Origin: Ziziphus jujuba
Lineage: Eukaryota > Streptophyta > Magnoliopsida > Rosales > Rhamnaceae
Assembly: GCF_031755915.1 (NCBI RefSeq)
Contig: NC_083382.1
Coordinates: 33,440,501-33,504,500, forward strand
Length of the DNA: 64,000 nt
Reading direction: 5' to 3'
The position numbers and the translations under genes are program-made. The notes beneath the pieces are model-generated. The model searched no databases, had not been told where the DNA came from, and saw only the letters and a program-made list of their open reading frames with translations. Shown here piece by piece: positions 23,470 to 34,330 of the stretch (its first letter is position 1; each line of letters starts with the position of its first letter).

Positions 23470-24717
23470 TTACTTGGCTTCATCCTCACTTTCTTCACTT
23501 TCTGATTCTAGCTCGTCATTGCCCTTTAACACCATGATTCTTCTATTCGGGCATTGGCTATCAATGTGTCCTCCTCCCTGGCACTTAAAACACACAACAT
23601 CATGAGTTCTAGAAGGTTTAGGATCTAATTTTACCTCATTCTTTGGTGCTTGGACAGATTCGGTTCTAGTCTCCTTCCTTGGCCAATTTGAACTTTCTTC
23701 TTTGACTTTCAGCTTTGGCTTGCTTTCATAGATGGGATTGTTCCTCCAGCCACTAGAATTGGACCTTCCACTATTGGAAACACCTCCAAACCATGATCTT
23801 ACACCCCTCCTCTTGAATTGATGCTCTAATTTAATAGCCACATGCAACATCTCCTCCAATTCCACATATTGTTGCAATTCTAGTTGATTGGCTATTTCAC
23901 GATTCAAACCACCAAGAAACCTTGCCATGGTTGCTTCCCTATCTTCATTCAAGTTCAATCTCATCATAAGCATCTCCATCTCGTTGTAATAATCCTCCAC
24001 GGATCCATGTCCTTGAGATAAAGATTGAAGTCTTTGATGCAGCAACCTATGATAGTGTGATGGTACGAATCGCTTCCTCATGGCTCCTTTCATTTGTCGC
24101 CATGTAGTAATCAAGTCATCACCAACTCTCCTTCGGGTGTTTTGCTCATTGGTCCACCATTGGAGTGCATAATGGCCAAACTCCATTGCTGCCAATTTCA
24201 CCTTCTTAGCCTCTGAATAATTATGGCGGTCAAATATCATCTCCATCTTTTCTTCCCACTCCAAATATGCTTCGGGGTCACTTTTTCCCATGAATGGTGG
24301 GATGTTGATCCTGATGTTGCTAAGATTGCCATCTGTTTCTTCCCTCCTATATCTTCCATGGCCAGTTCTCTCTTGGACAGCAAAGGTTTCGTCCATGCCT
24401 TCCCTAAAGTCTCCACCGAATGGCTTCTCATCGAATTCCTCTCTGCATCTCTCGCGACCTCCTCGTCCTCGGTCTCGTCCTCCATGGAATTCTTGCCTAT
24501 TTCTTATGTTTGGAATTCCTTGAGAACCTTCTAGCCTTCCCATCCTTTGATTCACATGCTCAACTTGAGCACTAACCCGCTGTATTGACTCCAAAACAGC
24601 TCTCATATCCACTTGGTCTCCACTCCCGATAGCTCGGGCATCGCCATGGAATGCTACGGACTCCTCCTCATTGATCCTCAAGGGTGGATCCCCTATTCTT
24701 ATTCTAGAATCTGCCAT
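23470..24717 (-). CDS. Retrotransposon Gag protein
   Basis: 415 residues from the ATG at 24717 (MADSRIRIGDPP). The family's capsid-like region is clear: FMGKSDPEAYLEWEEKMEMI, LAAMEFGHYALQWWTNEQ, and WRQMKGAMRKRFVPSHYHRLL to VEDYYNEMEML. Near the C-terminus is a CX2CX4HX4C zinc knuckle (Cys376, Cys379, His384, Cys389) for binding the element's RNA. An acidic tail (ESESEESEDEAK) precedes the TAA. It would package the element RNA into virus-like particles. The frame looks undamaged, so this copy could still supply Gag. Confidence 0.9.
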   Translation of the reverse strand: MADSRIRIGDPPLRINEEESVAFHGDARAIGSGDQVDMRAVLESIQRVSAQVEHVNQRMGRLEGSQGIPNIRNRQEFHGGRDRGRGGRERCREEFDEKPFGGDFREGMDETFAVQERTGHGRYRREETDGNLSNIRINIPPFMGKSDPEAYLEWEEKMEMIFDRHNYSEAKKVKLAAMEFGHYALQWWTNEQNTRRRVGDDLITTWRQMKGAMRKRFVPSHYHRLLHQRLQSLSQGHGSVEDYYNEMEMLMMRLNLNEDREATMARFLGGLNREIANQLELQQYVELEEMLHVAIKLEHQFKRRGVRSWFGGVSNSGRSNSSGWRNNPIYESKPKLKVKEESSNWPRKETRTESVQAPKNEVKLDPKPSRTHDVVCFKCQGGGHIDSQCPNRRIMVLKGNDELESESEESEDEAK

Positions 24718-25869
24718 GTTAGTAAAATACTGCAAAAATAAAATAAATCCTCACAATATTCACTCCCTCACGTGTTTCACTCAAACAAGCTCTCGACACT
24801 CGTGTTTGCATACTAGTTTCGACTTTTTCCCTCTTTTAAGCTCACACACTCTTGCCTTTTTCCACTCAATGAGTTATCTCAAAGTTCTAATTAAAACATC
24901 CACAAAACAGCAATTAGATCACTAGTATGTTTTAATTAAACTTATCAACAAACAGTAAGCAAAAAGTAGGCAATGCCGAAAGAATCCAACAAATCTTAAT
25001 TTTTCGGCTTTCGAGACAAGAAAACACAAAATAATGGGAAAACGTTGGAATTTTTGAAAACTGCACCAGATGGTAGTAGATTATGAGTTCAAGAATAAAA
25101 TTCCAGAAAAAGAAATTCAAATACGAACAAGAATCAAAGAGAACAAAAATATAGAATAGTTGTTGGTTGTTGTTCTTGTAATTCAAGTTTTGTATCAATT
25201 CCTTTATCTAATTTTAATCCAAATAATTTAAGCACCCAAAATCCAAATATCCAGCAGCAACAATAATTCTCCAGCAACTCAAATATTGAATAAATAATAA
25301 AAAAAAAACCAGCAGCTCCAACAAATTTCCAGCAAACAAATCAAACTCCAACAAACCGAAATATTTTTTCTTCTTTTTTTTTTTTTTTATTCGGCTTTAC
25401 CTCTTTTTTTTTTTTTTTTTTTTTTTTCACTCACAGAACATAAACAACTGCAGTAGCAAGAATAATTACCAAAATTGCAATTCCAACTCCAAAACAAACA
25501 CCAAACCCGTGACCTCCAAATAAACACAAATGTGCAATTTTTTTTTTTAAATGTTGCCGCAATCTGTTTTTTTTTTTTAATTTTTTTTATAAATATATGA
25601 ATGCAAATATTTAAGACTAAAACAGCAAAGAAAAGTCAACAAAAACCAAAATTAACAAGAACAGTGATGAAGAACAACCAACAGGCTAAGAAGCAAAAAT
25701 ACGATAAAACTAGGAGACCTATTTCAACTAGGAATGAATTTTTTTTTTTTTTTTTTTTAAGATGCAGAACGTGTATGGGATGGATGTAACCTTAACCTAA
25801 TGCTGAAATTGCAGAATAACACAAAACAAATAAAACAAATAAGGATAGATCAAACCTGAACAAAATTTA
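24718..25869. other. Untranslated leader of the retrotransposon
   Basis: About 1.15 kb between gag and the primer-binding site, with no long frame. It is rich in CAACA/CAGCA words and poly(T/A) runs (about 25371-25428, 25739-25758). It probably holds the packaging region, but no specific signal can be named. Confidence 0.6.
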
Positions 25870-25881
25870 GCTCTGATACCA
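25870..25881 (-). other. Primer-binding site for initiator tRNA-Met
   Basis: On the minus strand this reads TGGTATCAGAGC, complementary to the 3' end of plant initiator tRNA-Met, two bases from the LTR end at 25884. Confidence 0.93.
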
Positions 25882-25883
25882 AA

Positions 25884-27001
25884 TGATACGAACCTAGGAC
25901 GACCTGCTCCTAAACCCGTATTATATTAGCCCGGATCTTAATTAAGTTCAAGTTCTAATGGATTGGACCTCAACCCCTAACCAACCTGTGGTTAGAAACC
26001 TTGGTATATTGTAGACGCCACAATAGGGGATGGAAAACCTATTGATAAGTCAAGCTAAAACAACCAATTCTCTAATGGTGTTTTAGGTGTTCTCAAAGAA
26101 CAAAGAGATAATTAATCTCACAAATATTTTCTTAAGCAAATCCAAGTTGTTTTCTTATTGATAACTAAGCCTTTAAATAGGCTACAAAGCCACGAAATAA
26201 AACCCTAGAACATAAAGAAAACCAGCCACCACACATAAAAAAACCTAGTTGCTTGAAACTATACTTCCTTTCCTAATCTAAGTTTGATTAATTAATTCCT
26301 TTATATTAAATTAGGAATTAATTAATTTACAATGGAAAGAATAAAATAAAAACCTTCCTAAAGTTATTTTTCCTGAAAATAAAAACCAAAAAGTAATGGT
26401 AGTTTCCTAAAACAAAAAGTAAAAACAAATTAGGAAACTAAAAATGCTAGCCTTTTTGATCAAGTTGACTTTGATCAATCTTTGACCTCTTTGAGCTTCA
26501 AATCAGCTTCTAGATGCTTTTTAGGATGCCAAATAAGCTGAATATGAAGTCCCACACGTTGCCCATGCTTGGAAAAATAAGAAAAGGCTAATACAGTAAA
26601 GCCAGCAAGCAATACAGCAAATTCGGCCAAATTGTTGATGCTGTCCGTACAAGCCCTTTTTGATTGCATTTGAGGCTGCTTTAACTTGATTCCATGACCT
26701 CTTAGGCATATGTATTGAACCCATAAAGCATTGGAACCATTTCATGCTTCCCGGACTCCAAAAATGTACCAAAACCGTCACCCGGGTCCGTATCGGCTTC
26801 CACCACTTGGATGCTTTGAATAGGCTTTGTATCTTCAAGTATGGACAAGCTCTGTTGAGATTGATTACCCCCTGTATAAATACTCCCAGGTTGTCCTTAA
26901 ATCTCTTAATTTGAGCTCTTGTAATTGGCCTAGTCTTCATCCGTGTCGAGTCAGCACCACAGCGGGTTATCGGTAGAGAGGGTTCGGACGGAATCACATC
27001 A
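25884..27001 (-). repeat. Right LTR (5' LTR of the element)
   Basis: 1118 bp, same ends as the left LTR and about 98.6% identical by manual comparison. In the element's orientation this is the promoter-bearing 5' LTR. Confidence 0.95.
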
Positions 27002-27006
27002 GGGGT
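27002..27006. repeat. Target site duplication GGGGT (right)
   Basis: Matches 20707-20711 exactly. Confidence 0.92.
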
Positions 27007-28782
27007 GATATCTATTTTCGTTGGATTGGTTTGAGATTTAGATAAATATATATTATACATATGTATTTATACTTTGGAATCTGTATATGGAATTTTAACA
27101 AAGTTTTTTTTTTTTTTTTGGGTAATATTGACAAAGTTTTATTTGTTTATTAGAATTTTTGACAAATAGTGGTCAATTTTAGTTATTTATTTTTTGCTTC
27201 AAGATAAAACTTTTTTTAATTATTATTTATGCAAGGTCGACATCATACTTTTAATCAATTAATTGAAGTACTAAAAACCTTATAAGATGAAAAGTTGAAT
27301 CCAAGTCATATGATTCTGAAATATTAAAGCCCTAAATTAATTTTTTGATAACTGCTAGAGTAAAAATAGTAAGAAACTTTTGCAGACTCTAGTTGTGGGG
27401 TTTTTAGCCACATAACACTTGAAAAGAAGGATGAAAAAGATAAAACCCAAAGCTGTTTTCAGCAGGACTTAAGCTCAACACAGGCAATTCAATATCAAAC
27501 GCACTACAGATTTTTCCTTAAATGCGTATCAGAAGATGGATTTGAATTCTTTAAGGTACAATCAATTAGTGAATTCCGTCTTTTAGACTGTGATTTTATT
27601 CGAAGGAAAGGAAATTCGGCATTTGAATATTGCAGCCCCAAAAAAAAAAAAAAAAAAAGGAAAAAACTTTTGGCTCAATAACTTTTTGATTGTTTAATAA
27701 TTTATGATTTTATTCATATATAACACGTGTAATATCTTCCAGCATAAATAACACGTGTAAGATCATATAGAGAAGAGAAAATAATAAGGAAAACTTACAA
27801 TCGACAGTATTATCCTCAGAAATTATAATTGTATCTATATGAAAAAACAAAAAAAACAAAAAAAAACTGAAAAATTATTTGAATGTTTTCCAATTCCTAC
27901 TGCCTGCAATATGGGAAGATGTTTAACAATTTAATATTTATCCTATGTAATAAGAAACTGCAATCAACATTTCTGATTGGCCATTCTGTTTTGACATATA
28001 TATATATATATATATATTATAATATAGAAAAAATAGTATAATTTATTAAAACAAATTTTTAAAAAAGTAATTTTAAGAGCTAGCCAAAAAAATTATTATT
28101 ATTATTATTATTAATATTATTACTTTTTTTTTGGCTGCAAATTATTATTATTATTATTATTATTGTATAGAAGAGAAAGATAATAACCACGTGATGAAAA
28201 TACTGCAGAATTATTTTACTTCTCATTTGGCTTCCGAAAGTCAGCAGAATTATTGGTTGGTCCTGACTAGCTTGTCGTAATATCAGTCTTTGGTCTATTT
28301 TGCATCATCAATGATTCATAAAAAAAATAAAAAATTAAAAAAAACGCAGAGATATAGAAAATCTGGAGATTTATCGAGATATGGTGACATTGAATTCAGT
28401 GGATATAAATTAATGAGGATTCGACACCCCTGCAAAATTTCCTTAAAAGAATAATATCAATACGGTAGATGTCGAAGCTCTCTGATTCCCATTTCCCTGT
28501 AATGGCTATCCAATAATATCCTCCGATCCGCAGCCACGTAAGAGTTTCAATTTGATTGATATCATCGCCAACCAAATCCCTCCCCCATGGCTTCCATGCC
28601 ACTTTGACAACCATTGGCAATTAATTGCTTCTTCTCCTTCTTCTTCTTATTCCTCCAGAGATTTTAATTGTTGAAGTATGGAGATCCCGTCGAACAATTC
28701 AAGATCAGGTTCAGACCCAGTGACTAGAACCGCTTCAAACCAATAACCCACTTTGCAAAATTGTTCAAACTCATCATCAACC
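27007..28782. other. AT-rich spacer and upstream region of transporter copy 2
   Basis: No gene. Contains poly(A/T) runs, (AT)n near 27998-28017, (ATT)n tracts near 28094-28113 and 28141-28164, and a doubled CACGTGTAA-type motif (about 27725 and 27751). The last few hundred bases should hold the promoter and 5' UTR of transporter copy 2. Confidence 0.6.
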
Positions 28783-30177
28783 ATGCCACAAGACCTCCCC
28801 ATCACCACCACCACAATCATCCCCACAGCCAATAAGAAGTTATCTCTGGTACCTCTCATCTTCCTCATCTACTTCGAAGTCGCAGGAGGACCCTACGGCG
28901 AAGAGCCAGCAGTCCAAGCAGCCGGACCACTCTTTGCCATCCTCGGCTTCCTAATCTTTCCTTTCATTTGGAGTGTCCCTGAAGCTCTAGTCACTGCAGA
29001 GCTCTCCACCGCCTATCCTGGAAACGGAGGTTTTGTGATCTGGGCAGAGCGTGCTTTTGGTCCCTTTTGGGGTTCTTTAATGGGGACATGGAAATTCCTC
29101 AGTGGGGTCATCAACATAGCTGCTTTCCCTGTTCTTTGCATAGATTATTTGGAGAAGATTTTACCGGCTTTTGAATCCGGTTGGCCTCGCTACGTTGCAA
29201 TCTTGGTCTCAACTCTGCTTCTTTCGTTTCTCAACTATACTGGTTTGACAATCATTGGATATGTGGCTGTGCTGCTAGCCGCAGTCTCTCTTTCACCATT
29301 CATTTTGATGTCTGTGATTGCCATTCCAAAGATTCATCTCCACAGATGGATGAGTCTGGGACAGAAGGGTGTGAAGAAGGACTGGAATTTGTTCTTCAAC
29401 ACCCTCTTCTGGAACCTGAATTTCTGGGACAATGTCAGCACTTTAGCTGGAGAAGTGGAAAAGCCTCAGAAAACTTTTCCTCTGGCTCTTTTTGTGGCTG
29501 TGATATTCACTTGCTTGGCTTACTTGGTACCGCTTTTTGCAGTGATTGGATCAGTGTCTGTGGACCAATCCAGATGGGAAGCAGGGTTTCATGCTGAGGC
29601 TGCGGAACTCATAGCTGGGAAATGGTTGAAGGTGTGGATTGAAGTCGGTGCTGTGTTATCAGCAATTGGACTGTTTGAAGCCCAATTAAGCAGCAGTGCT
29701 TATCAACTTCTGGGTATGGCGGATTTGGGAATTTTGCCCAAGTTTTTTGCAGCTCGTTCAAAATGGTTCAACACTCCCTGGGTTGGGATTGTTCTGTCCA
29801 CTGTCATCGCTCTTGGGGTTTCCTACATGGATTTCCAAGACATAATTTCGTCAGCAAATTTCTTGTACAGTTTGGGAATGCTGTTGGAATTCTCGTCCTT
29901 TCTTTGGCTGAGAAGAAAGTTGCCTGCTTTAAAGAGGCCGTTTAAAGTTCCTATGGGGCTGCCAGGATTGGTGATAATGTGTTTAATTCCATCTGGGTTT
30001 CTGATTTTTGTGATGGCAATTGGCACTAAGAGAATCTACTTGATTAGTGGATTGATGACTGTGGGTGGGATTGGATGGTTCTTCTTTATGAAATTTTGCA
30101 AGTCAAGGAATTGGTTTAAGTTCAGCAGTGATCATGAAATTCAACAAGATGAGCATCAAACATTTCAGCATTTATGA
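28783..30177 (+). CDS. PUT4: Polyamine/amino-acid permease, PUT4-like (copy 2 of 4)
   Basis: 464 residues from the ATG at 28783 (CAACCATGCCACAAGACC), the same start context as copy 1. The open frame reaches further upstream but has no earlier ATG. All PUT hallmarks are present: [42 protein letters not shown] then [16 protein letters not shown], and [19 protein letters not shown]. About 12 membrane segments. It is the closest sister of copy 1, sharing the PITTTT N-terminal tail and the [19 protein letters not shown] C-terminus, so the two probably duplicated recently, before the LTR element landed between them. The likely role is proton-coupled polyamine import. Its 3' UTR is itself duplicated downstream. 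Confidence 0.9.
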   Translation: MPQDLPITTTTIIPTANKKLSLVPLIFLIYFEVAGGPYGEEPAVQAAGPLFAILGFLIFPFIWSVPEALVTAELSTAYPGNGGFVIWAERAFGPFWGSLMGTWKFLSGVINIAAFPVLCIDYLEKILPAFESGWPRYVAILVSTLLLSFLNYTGLTIIGYVAVLLAAVSLSPFILMSVIAIPKIHLHRWMSLGQKGVKKDWNLFFNTLFWNLNFWDNVSTLAGEVEKPQKTFPLALFVAVIFTCLAYLVPLFAVIGSVSVDQSRWEAGFHAEAAELIAGKWLKVWIEVGAVLSAIGLFEAQLSSSAYQLLGMADLGILPKFFAARSKWFNTPWVGIVLSTVIALGVSYMDFQDIISSANFLYSLGMLLEFSSFLWLRRKLPALKRPFKVPMGLPGLVIMCLIPSGFLIFVMAIGTKRIYLISGLMTVGGIGWFFFMKFCKSRNWFKFSSDHEIQQDEHQTFQHL

Positions 30178-30188
30178 TCCGTAATTAA

Positions 30189-30907
30189 AAGTGTTGGACA
30201 GAATCTTCTTCAGCTCCAACTTTTTAATTGTACTTGATGAGCTTTGAGTTTGCGATGAGTTGGACACCCACAAAGTTGATTTGATATAAAGATACTTGGA
30301 TCTGTAGTTCATAATCTATTATTCTCCATTTATATGTATTTTTTTTTCCCCCAAAGAAAAAGAGAATTAAGGAGATTTCTTTTTGGCCACTAAGAAATAT
30401 AGAAAAGGACTAACAAAAGATAGCACAACCTTGTATCCATTAAAGCAGTAGATATCCATTTCCATTGGCTCTCTTCTCCCCTAAAATTCTTAGTGGTTGA
30501 TCCTCGTTAATGCTCAATTTGTTTCTGAACATAAATTGAATATGATTTCTTAAAAAGTGCTGTACAGAATCTTCTTCTGCTCCAACTTTGTGATTGTACT
30601 TAATTAGCTTTGAGTTTGCAATAAGTTGGAGACCTACAAGTAAATTGATTTAAAGATACTTGGATATGTAGTTCATAATCTACTACCATCCTTTTATTTT
30701 TAAAACAAGAAACTAGGCGATTTTCTCTTTGGGCATTTAGAAAACAGAATAGGACCAACATAAGATAGCACAACTGTGAGGGAAAAAAAAAAAAAAAAAC
30801 AAAGAAAAAGCATTAGATATCCTTTTCCATTTGGTTCTTTCCTAAAAATTACATGGGTTGATCCTCGTCAATGCTCAACTTCTTTGTGACCATAAATTGA
30901 ATATGAA
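30189..30907 (+). repeat. Tandem duplication (about 360 bp) of the copy 2 3' flank
   Basis: Block A (about 30189-30546) and block B (about 30556-30907) share ordered words: ACAGAATCTTCTTC, GCTCCAACTTT, TTAGCTTTGAGTTTGC-like, AAAGATACTTGGAT, TGTAGTTCATAATCTA, AAGATAGCACAAC, GTTGATCCTCGT and ACCATAAATTGAATATGA-like. The two blocks are diverged by substitutions and small indels. Confidence 0.85.
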
Positions 30908-31051
30908 TTATTATTATTATTATTATTATTCTGTGAGAAATCAAGTCTTTATTTGCTTACCTATGTTCCTGCTTTCTGTTCAAAATATCATTGTTTTCTC
31001 TGCTGCTTTTTATATAGTTTCTCACAGAATGATAATAATAATAATAATAAT
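30907..31051. repeat. Short inverted repeat (MITE-like hairpin)
   Basis: The left arm is (ATT)n followed by CTGTGAGAAA (to 30940). It is matched by the right arm TTTCTCACAGAATG followed by (ATA)n (31018-31051). Arms are about 34 bp around a loop of about 77 bp. It sits exactly at the end of duplicated block B. No target duplication was identified. Confidence 0.7.
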
Positions 31052-32593
31052 CGGGCCAGCCTTGATTACAAAAGGTTTTAAAGTAGTCAACCCAAGCCCC
31101 AATTGGTCGACTTTAAGTACTTTTGAGCCGAAAAACCATTTTGAGGCCCACAATATGTCCCTTTAGGCCCATCACATGCATCGTTGCGTTTGATTTTTAC
31201 AAAATAATTATTTGACCCCACACAATAAAGACAAAGTGTCCACCATCCAATTTGACGATGAATTAAATTGAAAAATGAAATTGATGATGAGTTCCAGGTT
31301 ATGGTTGTAATTGCAAAATATTATATTATTTTAAATAATTAGTTAATTAAAAAGTAAATGTGAAAGTACCATTTTGCTCTTTTTTATTTGTAGAAAAATT
31401 ATAATTTATGTAACTTTTTTTAATTTTTTTAATTTTTAATTAATTGTGCATCCACGCACCTCACATTCGCATAATCAACACCTACAAAGTTAAAGAACTA
31501 ATTTAATAAATCTTATAGTATCTTTATATTATTTGAGTACTTTCTTAGTAAGACAGCTCATGAAAAAGCATGTGAGTTGGGTTTATATGGGAAATAACAT
31601 TTTTTTCTTTTGGGATGTGAATTTAATGGAAATAACATGTAAACAAGAAAAAAGGAATTATTGTAGGCTAAGAAGAAGTCTCCTGTTGAGAAGTCAATAA
31701 TTGGAAAAAAATTAAAAAAAAAAAAAAATCCCAGTTCCCAGGTAAATGGTAGTGGGTTGCATTCCAACATAATAATGGAGTGAAAAGCAGACAAGAGAAT
31801 GTGCATTCAAATCCCACCCACTAGCACACAAAAACTCCGTTTTGGTAATAATATTAAATAAAAGAAACATACTTTGAAAGTAATAATAATATTATTATTA
31901 AATAAATGAGATACTAGTCCAACATGAATCATGAAGATTCGGTATGAACTGTATAAGATCCCACCCTACGAAATTAGCACCATAAATACTGTGACGTCAA
32001 ATTAGGAGAAACCCCCTCCTTTTGCTTTATGGTTGTTGGCCTGTCACAATGCCTTGTCAGCCTACCATTCAACTTTCTTACGCCAAGCAATCAAACATTC
32101 AACTCCACTATTTCATTCCCAAGTAAAAGGGCCTAACAATAAATATAATAATATTATAGTTGCCCAAATTATTCGTCAAATTTTGGATAGTAAATTAGGC
32201 TTTACTATTTTGTTATCTCGCATTTGATTTTATCTGTCTTTGCATTAATTTTGTTAGCAAATAGCTAATATGCAGATTTCCAAATTTTTAGTGTATGGAA
32301 AAAATAGTAGTAAAAAAACCAACTCCACCAATGAAAAGCATATATTTAAGTGCATAATTGCTTAGATGTCGTTTTGTTGGCTTTGATATTTCTTCTTCAT
32401 ATTTTGTCGGGCCAATTATTAACCCAAGTTGGCGCAGTTACGGCTGCAAGTTGCAAACTGCAATAACGCAGGAATCTTGAAGAATAGATTCCGGGTCATT
32501 TTAAAAAGATATTTGGAATTTTGGATACAATACAATACAAGCTATCAAGAAAAAAAAAAAAAAAAAAAAAAAAAAGAAACCAGGAAGTTTGGC
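31052..32593. other. Spacer upstream of transporter copy 3
   Basis: AT-rich with short poly(A/T) and (AAT)n tracts. A (A)n run of about 25 lies at 32549-32575, directly upstream of the copy 3 ATG, probably in the 5' UTR. No gene seen. Confidence 0.6.
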
Positions 32594-34021
32594 ATGGGAG
32601 CTCAAGACTATTCTACAGACTCCCAACCTTTTCTTGCTGATGATGATAATCATCTACAGCAACCTGAAACCAACACCAAAAACCGCAAGAAACTAGCTCT
32701 AACCTCACTTATCTTCCTCATCTACTTTGAAGTTTCTGGTGGCCCCTATGGGGAGGAGCCAGCTGTTGGAGCTGCCGGGCCACTCTATGCCATCCTTGGC
32801 TTCCTCATCTTTCCCTTTATCTGGAGCATTCCTGAGGCTCTCATCACCGCTGAGCTGGCCACCACCTTCCCTGGAAATGGTGGTTTTGTCATCTGGGCCG
32901 AGCGGGCCTTTGGTCCCTTCTGGGGTTCACTCATGGGTTCCTGGAAGTTCCTTTGTGGGGTCATTAATTTGGCTTCATACCCAATTCTCTGTGTGGACTA
33001 TCTCCAGCTGGTAATCCCAATTTTCTCTTCAGGCATACCTCGTTTTGTTGCTGTATTTGCTTCAACTTTGGTGCTTTCGTTCTTGAACTATACTGGTTTG
33101 ACTATAGTTGGTTATACAGCAGTTTGTATGGGAGTTATTTCACTTTTACCATTCATTATCATGTCTCTGGTTGCAATTCCCATGATTGAGCCTAGTAGAT
33201 GGATCAGCTTGGGTCAGAAGGGTGTGGAGAAAGATTGGACTTTGTTTTTCAATACCTTGTTTTGGAACCTGAATTTCTGGGATAATGCTAGCACTTTAGC
33301 TGGTGAAGTAGAACATCCCCAAAAGACATACCCAATAGCACTTCTCTCTGCTTGTATTCTAACATGCTTGGGTTACATACTGCCTCTGTTAGCTGCAACT
33401 GGAGCTATACCTCTTGATCAAGTAGAATGGACTAATGGGTATTTGGCTAATGCTGCAGGAATCATAGTTGGGAAATGGTTGAAAATTTGGGTTGAAATTG
33501 GCGCACTTTTATCTGTCATTGGATTATTTCAAGCCCAATTAAGTAGCTGTTCATACCAGGTTTTGGGGATGGCAGATTTAGAATTCTTGCCTAGAATTTT
33601 TGGGGAACGGTCCGCATGGTTTAACACTCCTTGGTTGGGAATCCTGATTTCAACAGTGATAGCACTTTCTGCGTCTTATATGAATTTCACAGAAATTATT
33701 TCTTCAGCAAACTTCTTATACAGTTTGGGAATGCTACTGGAATTTGCTTCCTTTCTCTGGTTGAGAAGGAAGTTACCATCGGTGAAGAGGCCATTCAAGG
33801 TTCCATTGGCATTGCCAGGGTTGGTGATCATGTGCCTAATTCCATCTGTGTTTCTGGTCTATGTGATGGTTGTAGCCACTAAACCTGTTATTTTAATTAG
33901 TGCTTTGTTCACTCTGTTCGGAATCTGTTGGTACTTCTTCATGGATATCTGCAAGTCAAAGATGTGGCTCGACTTTGGTAAGGATGAGGAAATATTGGAT
34001 GGTGATGATTATATATTTTAG
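32594..34021 (+). CDS. PUT4: Polyamine/amino-acid permease, PUT4-like (copy 3 of 4)
   Basis: 475 residues from the ATG at 32594 ([20 protein letters not shown]). The frame continues upstream through the poly(A) tract but starts with no ATG, so that extension is not used. PUT core motifs are conserved: [42 protein letters not shown] then [16 protein letters not shown], and [19 protein letters not shown]. Differences from copies 1 and 2 ([10 protein letters not shown], a distinct N-terminus, a [15 protein letters not shown] tail) place it with copy 4 as an older branch of the array. About 12 membrane segments; polyamine uptake inferred from the family. The last 30 codons and 3' UTR recur just downstream. 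Confidence 0.9.
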   Translation: MGAQDYSTDSQPFLADDDNHLQQPETNTKNRKKLALTSLIFLIYFEVSGGPYGEEPAVGAAGPLYAILGFLIFPFIWSIPEALITAELATTFPGNGGFVIWAERAFGPFWGSLMGSWKFLCGVINLASYPILCVDYLQLVIPIFSSGIPRFVAVFASTLVLSFLNYTGLTIVGYTAVCMGVISLLPFIIMSLVAIPMIEPSRWISLGQKGVEKDWTLFFNTLFWNLNFWDNASTLAGEVEHPQKTYPIALLSACILTCLGYILPLLAATGAIPLDQVEWTNGYLANAAGIIVGKWLKIWVEIGALLSVIGLFQAQLSSCSYQVLGMADLEFLPRIFGERSAWFNTPWLGILISTVIALSASYMNFTEIISSANFLYSLGMLLEFASFLWLRRKLPSVKRPFKVPLALPGLVIMCLIPSVFLVYVMVVATKPVILISALFTLFGICWYFFMDICKSKMWLDFGKDEEILDGDDYIF

Positions 34022-34124
34022 GTTGAATAGTATTATGCTCTGCTCTGTAGAGAATTAGTGATTATTATGTATCTAGTTTTCATTACAAAAATGTAATAGC
34101 ATTTATTTCTATTCTGTTATGATT

Positions 34125-34330
34125 CTTTTGGTACTTCTTCATGGATATCTGCAAGTCAAAGATGTGGCTTGACTTCAGTAAGGATGAAGAAACATTGGAT
34201 GATGATGAATATCCATAGTAGGTTTATTGCTATTATGCTCTGGTCTGTACAGAATTAGTAATTCATATGTATCAAAGTTTCATAAGAAAACAATATTACA
34301 ATTGATTTCTATTGATATTTATGTTGCCCT
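34125..34330 (+). pseudogene. Duplicated C-terminal fragment of transporter copy 3
   Basis: Sequence from about 33925 is repeated with a 200-bp offset. The fragment still encodes [16 protein letters not shown] and then SKDEETLDDDEYP before a TAG, followed by a second copy of the 3' UTR (TATTATGCTCTGGTCTGTA). It has no start codon or upstream exon and is about 10-15% diverged, so it is a gene-end relic or, less likely, an alternative terminal exon. Confidence 0.85.

Larger units (their letters stand above)
20712..27001 (-). mobile_element. Non-autonomous Ty3/gypsy-like LTR retrotransposon
   Basis: A 6290-bp element with all structural ends. It has two 1118-bp LTRs (TG...CA on either strand), the 5-bp GGGGT target duplication, a primer-binding site matching initiator tRNA-Met next to the right LTR, and a purine tract next to the left LTR. 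PBS and PPT fix its orientation as minus. Inside are gag with a zinc knuckle, a protease-like segment, and the C-terminal part of integrase. Reverse transcriptase, RNase H and the integrase core are missing, so the copy needs enzymes in trans. By eye the LTRs differ at about 16 of 1118 positions, suggesting a recent insertion. It separates transporter copies 1 and 2. Confidence 0.95.

Noticed and set aside
26521..27060. 179-codon frame in the right LTR as a separate gene
   Set aside because: It is the LTR duplicate of the pol C-terminal segment joined to host sequence after the insertion site.
28753..28782. Ten-codon upstream extension of transporter copy 2
   Set aside because: It starts at TTG; the ATG at 28783 has the same context as the copy 1 start.
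32429..32593. Upstream extension of the copy 3 transporter frame
   Set aside because: It begins at TTG with no ATG, passes through a poly(A) tract that would encode a poly-Lys run, and lacks similarity to the other copies' N-termini.
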